DNA of 19,896 nt from Elusimicrobiota bacterium (GTDB taxonomy: Bacteria > Elusimicrobiota > Elusimicrobia > Elusimicrobiales > UBA9959), in NCBI GenBank assembly GCA_003500765.1, contig DNQL01000300.1:1-19896 (forward strand). Direction: 5' to 3'. The position numbers and the translations under genes are program-made. Below the pieces are notes generated by a model. It made no database searches, was not told where the DNA came from, and saw nothing but the letters and a program-made list of their open reading frames with translations. Each line of letters begins with the position of its first letter. Position 1 is the first letter of the stretch. This document shows positions 14,201-19,896 of the stretch, in pieces.

Positions 14201-14252
14201 GGGCGTAAGGGCCCTCAGGCACCCCGCGGGGGTGCCTGAGGGCCTAACGCCC
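14201..14252. repeat. Long GC-rich inverted repeat (hairpin)
   Basis: Two arms of 24-25 bases (14201-14225 and 14229-14252) are nearly perfect complements around a three-base GCG loop, with inner stem GGCCCTCAGGCACCCC and outer GGGCGT/ACGCCC separated by two mismatches. It lies between the methyltransferase stop and the NlpC/P60-like gene. On the minus strand no T-run follows, so it is not a classical terminator, although it could stop or stabilise the methyltransferase transcript. No second copy was noticed in the window. Confidence 0.85.
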
Positions 14253-14264
14253 GATCCGGGGGAT

Positions 14265-14924
14265 TTACTTCTTTTCCAGCAGGAGGGAGTGGAAGAACAT
14301 GCAGTCGCGGGAGACCTTGAGGGCCTTGAAACCGGCGGCGCCCAGCATTTTCTGCAGTTCCGACAGGCCGGTGGGGAATTCGTTGCGGAAATAGCCGGTC
14401 ACTTCGTCTTTCCTTGCCGGCCAGTCGGAGCCGTAATGCTTCTCCGCCTCGGCCATCAGGGCGTCCCAGTTGGCGTCCAGGTCGGCGGCGGGAAATTCGA
14501 AAACGGCGTCTTCCAGCAGGAAAAGGCCGCCGGGCTTCATGGCCGCCGAGACTTTTTTGAGAAAGATCTCTTTCTCGGTATCGTTGATGTGGTGCAGGGC
14601 GTCGCGGGAGTAGGCCTTGGTGAAGGAGCGTCCCTTGGGGTCGAAGTCCTGGAATGAGGACTCCAGTATCTCCACGTGGGGCTCGTTCTTGAACCGGCGG
14701 CGCGCCTCGTCTATCTGGTGGGGGGACGAGTCCACCCCGACCACGCTGCGCACCAGCCGCAGCGTGGAGGCGATAAAGTCGCCCTTGCCGCAGCCGAAGT
14801 CTATCAGGTCGTCGTCGGCGTTGAGCTCCAACAGTTCCGCGGCGGCCATCAGCTCTTTCTCGCCGGGGGCGTAGATGTCGTTGTAGCGGTCGACGTAATC
14901 TTTCTTGTCCCAGACTTCGCTCAT
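14265..14924 (-). CDS. Class I SAM-dependent methyltransferase
   Basis: 219 residues. Motif I is LIDFGCGKGDF (40-50), binding S-adenosylmethionine; VVGVDSSPHQ (about 61-70) carries the acidic residue at the end of strand 2; SRDALHHIND and KPGGLFLLEDAV are the usual post-motif segments of small-molecule methyltransferases. The substrate cannot be told from sequence. The ATG directly follows the M20 peptidase stop (TAAATG), with AAGGAG inside the end of the upstream gene, so the two are translationally coupled. A long hairpin follows. A link to amino-acid or peptide metabolism is suggested only by its M20 neighbour. Confidence 0.88.
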   Translation of the reverse strand: MSEVWDKKDYVDRYNDIYAPGEKELMAAAELLELNADDDLIDFGCGKGDFIASTLRLVRSVVGVDSSPHQIDEARRRFKNEPHVEILESSFQDFDPKGRSFTKAYSRDALHHINDTEKEIFLKKVSAAMKPGGLFLLEDAVFEFPAADLDANWDALMAEAEKHYGSDWPARKDEVTGYFRNEFPTGLSELQKMLGAAGFKALKVSRDCMFFHSLLLEKK

Positions 14925-16163
14925 TTATTTCTCCTTGCAGAGCAGCAGCGTGGTGACCGCGAAGACCTTGGCGTCGCCCATCATGTGGTCGATGACGCAG
15001 TATTCGTTGGGCATGTGGGCGCTCTCGTTGAGGCGCGAGTACACCACCACCGGCAGATTGAGCCTGCGGAAGAAGGCCGCGACCGTGCCGCCGCCTATGC
15101 CGTAGGCCTTGGGCTTCACGCCCAGGACTTCTTTGATCGCTTTCTTGAGCGCCAGTACTATGGGCGCTTTCGGGTCCGTCGGGGGCGCCGCCTGCGATTC
15201 CTGCTGCGGTTCGAACTCGATCTTCACTCCGTACTTCGCCTCCACCTCGTCGGCCATGCGGCGCATCTCGGCCTTGACCTCGGTGAGCTGGTAGGAGGGC
15301 ATCACGCGGCAGTCCATGTAGAACACGTCCTCGCCTGGCAGCGTGTTCACGTTGGGGACATTGTTCTCTTTCTTGGTCGGCTCGAAGGTGCTTATCGGGG
15401 GCTCGTAGAGGCGGTCTTTCTTGGAGAATTTCTTGTAGAGCTTCTGGAAGCGGACCACCAGGTCGCTGGCGGCCTTGAAGGCGTTGACTCCCAGCGACGG
15501 GCGGCTGGCGTGGCACTGCTTGCCCTTGGTTATGACCTTCATCCAGAGTATGGATTTTTCGGCCACCTCTATCATCGAGCCGTCCTCGGTGCCGGAGTCG
15601 GGCACGAAGAAGACGTCGTTCTTGCCGAAGATGTCGGGACGCTTCTCGGAGATGTAATCGGCGCCGAAGCCGGAGCCGGTCTCCTCGTCGGCGCAGAACA
15701 GGAGGGCGATGTCGTACTCGGGGCGGTAGTCCAGCTCCATCATGGCTTTGACCACCATGAGGCTGGAGGCTATAGCCTGCTGATTGTCCTCCACGCCGCG
15801 GCCTATCAGTTTCCCGTCCTTGACCTCCATTTTATAGGGGTCCGAGGTCCAGAGCTTGGCCTCGCCGGGGGGGACGATGTCCAGGTGGCTCATGAACCAG
15901 ATGGTCTTGGCGGAGCTTTTGCCCTTGTAGCGGGCGATAACATTGGGCCGGATGCCGTTCTTGGCCTCGGGCTGAGGGGCGTTTATCCACTCGATGGAGT
16001 CGAACTTGAGCTTTTTGAGCTCGCCCTCGAGCCACTTGGCCTTGTCGTATTCGCCGTCGCCGCCGCTGGAGGGGGCCAGGGCCGGTATGGCGGTCAGGCC
16101 GCGCTGCAGCTCCACGGCATAGTCCTGGTAGGAAGCTATCTTCTCCAATATCTGCTTTTTCAT
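14925..16163 (-). CDS. M20-family metallopeptidase (ArgE/DapE/CPG2-like)
   Basis: 412 residues, full length for the family. The metal and catalytic set is present: H93 and D95 in SHLDIVP, D126 in GRGVEDNQQ, the E160/E161 pair in ADEETGSG, D188 region in VPDSGTEDG, and a late His in NESAHMPNEY. The dimerisation lid starts near KGKQCHASRPSLG. These di-zinc enzymes hydrolyse dipeptides, N-acyl amino acids or succinyl intermediates. No signal peptide, so cytoplasmic. GGAGGAG precedes the ATG by about 4 bases. It is divergent from a dicarboxylate/amino-acid symporter, which fits import followed by hydrolysis. The exact substrate is not evident; it has no features specific to ArgE or DapE. Confidence 0.9.
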   Translation of the reverse strand: MKKQILEKIASYQDYAVELQRGLTAIPALAPSSGGDGEYDKAKWLEGELKKLKFDSIEWINAPQPEAKNGIRPNVIARYKGKSSAKTIWFMSHLDIVPPGEAKLWTSDPYKMEVKDGKLIGRGVEDNQQAIASSLMVVKAMMELDYRPEYDIALLFCADEETGSGFGADYISEKRPDIFGKNDVFFVPDSGTEDGSMIEVAEKSILWMKVITKGKQCHASRPSLGVNAFKAASDLVVRFQKLYKKFSKKDRLYEPPISTFEPTKKENNVPNVNTLPGEDVFYMDCRVMPSYQLTEVKAEMRRMADEVEAKYGVKIEFEPQQESQAAPPTDPKAPIVLALKKAIKEVLGVKPKAYGIGGGTVAAFFRRLNLPVVVYSRLNESAHMPNEYCVIDHMMGDAKVFAVTTLLLCKEK

Positions 16164-16193
16164 GGGACTCCTCCGGCGGAAAATTCTGGAATA

Positions 16194-16224
16194 TTGAAAG
16201 TATACTTAATTTATTAACTATAAT
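16194..16224 (+). promoter_or_regulatory. Promoter giving a leaderless symporter transcript
   Basis: TTGAAA (16194-16199) and a perfect TATAAT (16219-16224) are 19 bases apart. The -10 box ends 6 bases before the symporter ATG at 16231, so transcription should start at or next to the A of the ATG. The palindromic AAGTATACTT at 16198-16207 also offers TATACT as a -10 box for the divergent M20 gene. Confidence 0.6.
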
Positions 16225-16230
16225 TTAGCC

Positions 16231-17550
16231 ATGACCGCGAAGACCGGGAAGGGCGCGGCCCTTCACACTAAAATACTGGCCGGACTGCTTATAGGCGGCG
16301 CGCTGGGCCTGCTGGCCAATACGCAGCTGGGCGGGCATCACCCGCTGGTGGAGTGGATGAACCGGTATATCGCCTACCCGGCCGGGCAGGTCTTCCTGCG
16401 GATGCTTTTCATGATAGTCATACCGCTGGTCTTCGCCTCGATAGCGCTGGGCGTGGCCGGCCTGGGCGACCTGCGCCGCGTGGGGCGGGTGGGAGGCAAG
16501 ACGCTGGGGTACTTCCTGGTGACTACGCTGATCGCGGCCTCGACCGGCCTGCTTTTCGTATCCGTGGTGAAGCCCGGAGGGGGCCTGGACCCGGCGGTGA
16601 AATCCGAGCTTATGGAAGTTTATTCCGGCGCCGCCTCGGAGAAGGCCGAGACCGCGCGCGCGGGCGGTTTCGGCGTGGATACTTTCGTCAACATAGTGAC
16701 GCGCAACCCGGTGAGATCGGCGGCCGACGGCGACCTGCTGGGCATTATCTTCTTCGGGATGGTCTTCGGCGCGGCGCTGACGCTGATCCCGGCGGCCAGG
16801 GCCAAGCCGATGACGGACCTGCTGGAGTCGCTCAACGCCGTGGTGATATCGATAGTCGGCATGGCCATGAGGCTGGCGCCGTACGGCGTGACGGCCCTCA
16901 TTTTCGGGGTCACTTCCCGTTTCGGCCTGGCGCTGCTCGCTCCGTTGGGCGGATACATATTCGTGGTGCTGGGCGCGCTGCTCTTCCACGCGCTGGTGAA
17001 CATCTCCCTGATACTGCGCTTCGTGATAGGGGTCTCGCCCCGCGTAGTGCTTTCCCGCGCCCGGTCGGCGCTGGTCACGGCCTTCTCCACCAGTTCCAGC
17101 TCGGCCACGCTGCCGGCTTCCATCACCGCGGTGGAGCAGGGCCTTGGGGTGCCGCCCCAGATAGCGGGTTTCGTCATGCCGCTGGGCGCCACCGTGTGCA
17201 TGAACGGCACTTCCATTTTCGAGGGGGTCACCGTGATCTTCCTCTGCCAGGTCTTCGGCGTCGATCTGAGCCTCGTACAGATGGCCGTCGTGATGATCAT
17301 GTCGGTCGTGACCGCCGTCGGCTCGGCCGGCGTGCCCGGCGGCTCCATTCCGCTGCTGGTGGGCATCCTGGTCATGTTCGGGGTGCCGGCCGAGGGCATA
17401 GCCGTGATACTGGGCGTGGACCGGATACTGGACATGAGCCGCACCGTGGTCAACGTTTACGGCGATTTCGGCGCCGCGCTGTTCGTGGCGCGGTCCGAGG
17501 GCGCCTGGAAGCCGTCGATGATCCCCGCCGCCGAGAAGGCGCCGGCCTGA
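16231..17550 (+). CDS. Dicarboxylate/amino acid:cation symporter (DAACS, GltP/DctA type)
   Basis: 439 residues, about eight membrane spans plus re-entrant loops. Signature segments are the serine-rich hairpin FSTSSSSATLPAS (about 288-300), MPLGATVCMNGTSIFEG (the NMDGT region, here CMNGT) and GVPGGSIPLL. Family members take up glutamate, aspartate, succinate or related anions with Na+ or H+. Between spans 3 and 4 an insert of about 45 residues is more polar than usual. The ATG has no Shine-Dalgarno and the -10 box ends 6 bases upstream, so translation is probably leaderless. Substrate choice cannot be decided. Divergence from the M20 peptidase hints at amino-acid or peptide-product uptake. Confidence 0.93.
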   Translation: MTAKTGKGAALHTKILAGLLIGGALGLLANTQLGGHHPLVEWMNRYIAYPAGQVFLRMLFMIVIPLVFASIALGVAGLGDLRRVGRVGGKTLGYFLVTTLIAASTGLLFVSVVKPGGGLDPAVKSELMEVYSGAASEKAETARAGGFGVDTFVNIVTRNPVRSAADGDLLGIIFFGMVFGAALTLIPAARAKPMTDLLESLNAVVISIVGMAMRLAPYGVTALIFGVTSRFGLALLAPLGGYIFVVLGALLFHALVNISLILRFVIGVSPRVVLSRARSALVTAFSTSSSSATLPASITAVEQGLGVPPQIAGFVMPLGATVCMNGTSIFEGVTVIFLCQVFGVDLSLVQMAVVMIMSVVTAVGSAGVPGGSIPLLVGILVMFGVPAEGIAVILGVDRILDMSRTVVNVYGDFGAALFVARSEGAWKPSMIPAAEKAPA

Positions 17551-17578
17551 TCTTCAGAAAAAGTTCCCGGGAGGTAAA

Positions 17579-18787
17579 ATGCGCGTGATAAAGAGCCTTT
17601 TGGTGCTGCTGCTGGCCGGCCTGTCGCCGGCGCTGGCTGCGGAGCTTACGCTGGTGCAGACCGTGCCGGACGAGACGGTATACGGCTCGCCGCTGGCCGC
17701 GAAGCCCTCGGAGACCTGGGTGGAGATGATCGACGGCGCGGCCGCGACGCTGGACATAGAACAGTTCTACATAGCGCATAAGCCCGGCGAGCCGCTGGAG
17801 GCCGTGCTGGAGGCGGTCAAGCGCGCGGCCGCCCGCGGCGTGAAGGTGCGGATAATAGTGGACAAGGTCATGATGGGCGAGAGCGCCGGCCCGCTGAAGG
17901 AGCTGGGCGCGCTGGATAACATAGAGGGACGCGTCATAGACTACCGCAAGGCTTTCGGCGGCGTGCAGCACGCCAAGTTCTTCATAGTGGACGGCCGCGA
18001 AGTTTTTGTCGGCAGCCAGAATTTCGACTGGCGCGCGCTGCGGCATATACACGAACTTGGCCTGCGGATAAAGAGCGAGCGGGCGGCGAAGACTTTCTCC
18101 GTGATCTTCGAGGAGGACTGGGCGATAGCCGGCGGGGCCGCTCCCGCGAAACGCTTCAAGAAACCGGATTTTAAGCCGGTAAGCCGGAAGTATCCGGAGG
18201 CCGCCTCTTTCAACGGCGAACCGGTCTCATATCAGCTCTCCTTCAGCCCCGTGAAATCCCGACCCTCCTCCTTCGGAGTCGAGATCAAGGAACTGCTGCG
18301 GATGATAAAGAAGGCTAAAAAAAGTTTCCGCGCCCAGGTGATGAGCTACGCCATCAAGGATTACGACGGCACGCTCTGGTTCGAGCTGGACAAGGCCCTG
18401 CGCGCGGCGGGCCGCCGCGGCGTGGAGGTCCGCCTGATCTTAGCCGACTGGACGATGGGCAAGAAGGACGATAAGTACATAAAGGAACTGGCGAAGGCCA
18501 AAAACGTGAGCGTGAAGATCTCTTCGCTGCCGCAGCACAGCGGCGGCTTCGTGCCTTTCGCCCGCGTCGAGCACTGCAAGTACGCCGTCGCCGACGGTAA
18601 GGTCTCCTATCTGAGCACCTCCAACTGGGGCAAGAGCTACTTCTACGGCACGCGCGACGCCGCGGTGATAGCGGACGGCGAGTCCATGGCCCGGGCGCTG
18701 GGGGATATTTTTGAGGCCGCGTGGAGCGGGCCCTATGTCGAGCCCGTCGACCAGGAGAGGAAGTATAAGGCCGTGAAGCGGGACTGA
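17579..18787 (+). CDS. Exported phospholipase D-family protein
   Basis: 402 residues with a signal peptide (SLLVLLLAGLSPALA, cleavage near 20). Two HKD motifs are complete: H131-x-K133-x4-D138 in QHAKFFIVDG followed by GSQNFDW, and H332-x-K334-x4-D339 in EHCKYAVADG followed by STSNWG. Both halves therefore contribute to one active site, as in the PLD superfamily. The reaction could be phosphodiester or phosphatidyl transfer on lipids, or a nuclease activity; periplasmic location favours lipids or a PLD3/4-like role. GGGAGG lies about 5 bases before the ATG. The gene begins 28 bases after the symporter and may share its transcript. Confidence 0.9.
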   Translation: MRVIKSLLVLLLAGLSPALAAELTLVQTVPDETVYGSPLAAKPSETWVEMIDGAAATLDIEQFYIAHKPGEPLEAVLEAVKRAAARGVKVRIIVDKVMMGESAGPLKELGALDNIEGRVIDYRKAFGGVQHAKFFIVDGREVFVGSQNFDWRALRHIHELGLRIKSERAAKTFSVIFEEDWAIAGGAAPAKRFKKPDFKPVSRKYPEAASFNGEPVSYQLSFSPVKSRPSSFGVEIKELLRMIKKAKKSFRAQVMSYAIKDYDGTLWFELDKALRAAGRRGVEVRLILADWTMGKKDDKYIKELAKAKNVSVKISSLPQHSGGFVPFARVEHCKYAVADGKVSYLSTSNWGKSYFYGTRDAAVIADGESMARALGDIFEAAWSGPYVEPVDQERKYKAVKRD

Positions 18788-18791
18788 AAAA

Positions 18792-19896
18792 ATGATCTCA
18801 CTGAAAGAGCTGATGACCAAGCACGACGCCTTCACCGGCCTCACCATGGGCAATTACGCCCTGGCGCGGGCCATGGCCGAGGCCGGGCTGAAGGTCGCGA
18901 CCAGTTATCCCGGTTCCCCGACGCCGGAGATCGGCGCCGCGCTGCTGAGCGTGCCGCCGGCGGAGCGCCCTTACTATTTCGAGTTCTCCACCAACGAGAA
19001 GGTCGCCATAGAGATAGCCGCCGGCGCTTCCATGAACGGCCACCTCTCGGCGTGTTTCTTCAAGTCGGTCGGCCTCAATGTCGCCGCCGATTCGCTGATA
19101 CAGCTTTCGATGATGGAACTGATCGGCGGCATGGTGGTGATACTGGGCGACGATCCCGGCGCCAATTCCTCGCAGAACGAGCAGGACAACAGGCATTTCG
19201 CCCGCATGTCCTATATCCCGATGCTGGAGCCGGCCAGTCCGCGTGAAGCACGCGAGATGTTCCTGGAGGCCGCCTCTATATCCCGCCGGCTCAGGATGCC
19301 GGTCTTCCTGCGGCTGACCACGCATGTCTGCCACGCGCGCGAGCGCGTGGATTTCGGCCCCCTGCCGGCCGGCGGCGAAGGATGGGAATCGAAATTCGAC
19401 CCGAAGAACGGCCCTTATGTGCCCGTAGCCGCCACCGTTTTCCCGTTAAAAGAAAAAGCCCTGCGCAAGCAGGACGAGTTCGGCCGGCTTATGGATGTTT
19501 CGGCCATGAACCGGCTTTTTCCCGCCGCCTCCGGTCCGGCGCGGCTGGGCATAGTTTCCGCCGGCCTGCCGGCGCTCTGCGCCGTAGAGGCCGTCGCCGC
19601 GGCCGGGGCCCCGGTCGATGTGCTTAAGCTGGGCTCCACCTGGCCGCTGCCGTCGGAGAAACTCTGTGATTTCATGGGCTCCCATGAGGAGGTCTTCGTG
19701 CTGGAGGACCTCGACCGCGTACTTGAGACAGGGATAAAGGCTCTCGCCTTCGACCGCGGTCTCAAGTGCCGTATACATTCCAGGAGAGAGGCCGCCGACC
19801 TGATGGGCGAGATGACTCCGCCGCGCGCCGCGGCTATGCTGGCCGCCGCCTGGCCGGGCCATTTCAAGGCTCCCCCGCCCCGTCCGTCGTCCGAAG
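18792..19896 (+). CDS. iorA: Indolepyruvate:ferredoxin oxidoreductase, alpha subunit, cut by window edge
   Basis: About 368 N-terminal residues of a protein usually near 600. Family motifs are clear: GNYALARAMAEAG, TSYPGSPTPEIG, FSTNEKVAIEIAAGASMNG, VGLNVAADSL, GDDPGANSSQNEQDNRHFAR, PMLEPASPREA and LRLTTHVCHAR. IorA with IorB oxidatively decarboxylates aryl pyruvates from aromatic amino-acid breakdown to aryl-acetyl-CoA, reducing ferredoxin, in the cytoplasm of anaerobes. The TPP-binding and ferredoxin-like C-terminal parts lie beyond the window. The start is 4 bases after the phospholipase D stop and has no clear Shine-Dalgarno, so it is probably coupled to it. iorB would be expected next. 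Confidence 0.92.
   Translation, partial: MISLKELMTKHDAFTGLTMGNYALARAMAEAGLKVATSYPGSPTPEIGAALLSVPPAERPYYFEFSTNEKVAIEIAAGASMNGHLSACFFKSVGLNVAADSLIQLSMMELIGGMVVILGDDPGANSSQNEQDNRHFARMSYIPMLEPASPREAREMFLEAASISRRLRMPVFLRLTTHVCHARERVDFGPLPAGGEGWESKFDPKNGPYVPVAATVFPLKEKALRKQDEFGRLMDVSAMNRLFPAASGPARLGIVSAGLPALCAVEAVAAAGAPVDVLKLGSTWPLPSEKLCDFMGSHEEVFVLEDLDRVLETGIKALAFDRGLKCRIHSRREAADLMGEMTPPRAAAMLAAAWPGHFKAPPPRPSSE

Noticed and set aside
14215..15516. 433-codon minus-strand frame overlapping the methyltransferase and M20 genes
   Set aside because: The Arg/Gly/Pro-rich translation is out of frame with two motif-complete proteins on the same strand.
14676..16217. 513-codon plus-strand open frame opposite the methyltransferase and M20 genes
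   Set aside because: The His/Val/Gly-rich translation has no family motif and lies antisense to two clear enzymes.
16353..17588. 411-codon plus-strand frame inside the symporter gene
   Set aside because: Arg/Gly-rich shadow frame; the symporter frame carries the family motifs.
1..19896. CRISPR arrays, transposases, tRNA or rRNA genes
   Set aside because: No regularly spaced repeats, transposase motifs, tRNA-like or rRNA-like segments were seen on either strand.

Overview
The window is about 20 kb of fairly GC-rich, densely coded bacterial DNA. Lipoprotein signals, periplasmic-type proteins, sigma-54 regulation and an indolepyruvate:ferredoxin oxidoreductase subunit point to a diderm organism with an anaerobic or fermentative metabolism. 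Frequent ATA isoleucine codons and this gene mix make me think of Elusimicrobiota, but nothing in the sequence proves the phylum. No tRNA, rRNA, CRISPR array or insertion sequence was seen.

Left part (1-2955): a divergent pair. On the minus strand is an edge-truncated sigma-54 activator (receiver plus AAA+ domain with an intact GAFTGA loop). On the plus strand a clear sigma-54 (-24/-12) promoter precedes a possible 26-residue Cys-containing peptide, a short and very divergent sigma-54 (RpoN-like) protein, and a small lipoprotein.

Middle part (2956-12039): a likely peptide-maturation and sensing locus. A structured leader with a sigma-70-type promoter precedes a tldD-tldE operon, where TldD seems split by a -1 frame change at a run of seven A. 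A strong terminator ends that operon. Next come a 66-residue exported peptide, a second strong terminator that runs right up to a radical SAM enzyme with extra cysteines, then overlapping genes for an orphan family-5 solute-binding lipoprotein and a hybrid histidine kinase. After a third terminator lies a second sigma-54 promoter almost identical to the first. It drives a 60-residue peptide with a two-Cys C-terminal tail, a 35-residue single-span membrane peptide and a Zn-protease-like protein. The 3.2-8.9 kb part looks lower in GC than its flanks.

My reading of parts one and two as a system is inference. The kinase and binding protein may sense an extracellular ligand, perhaps a peptide, and signal to the activator. 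The activator, with standard or divergent sigma-54, would switch on the two promoters, and TldDE, the radical SAM enzyme and the Zn protease would modify or trim the small peptides.

Right part (12040-19896): mostly housekeeping. On the minus strand are two secreted proteins (one with an NlpC/P60-like Cys/His arrangement), a long inverted repeat, a SAM-dependent methyltransferase and an M20 peptidase. On the plus strand, divergent from the M20 gene, are a dicarboxylate/amino-acid symporter that appears leaderless, an exported phospholipase-D-family protein and the 5' part of iorA.
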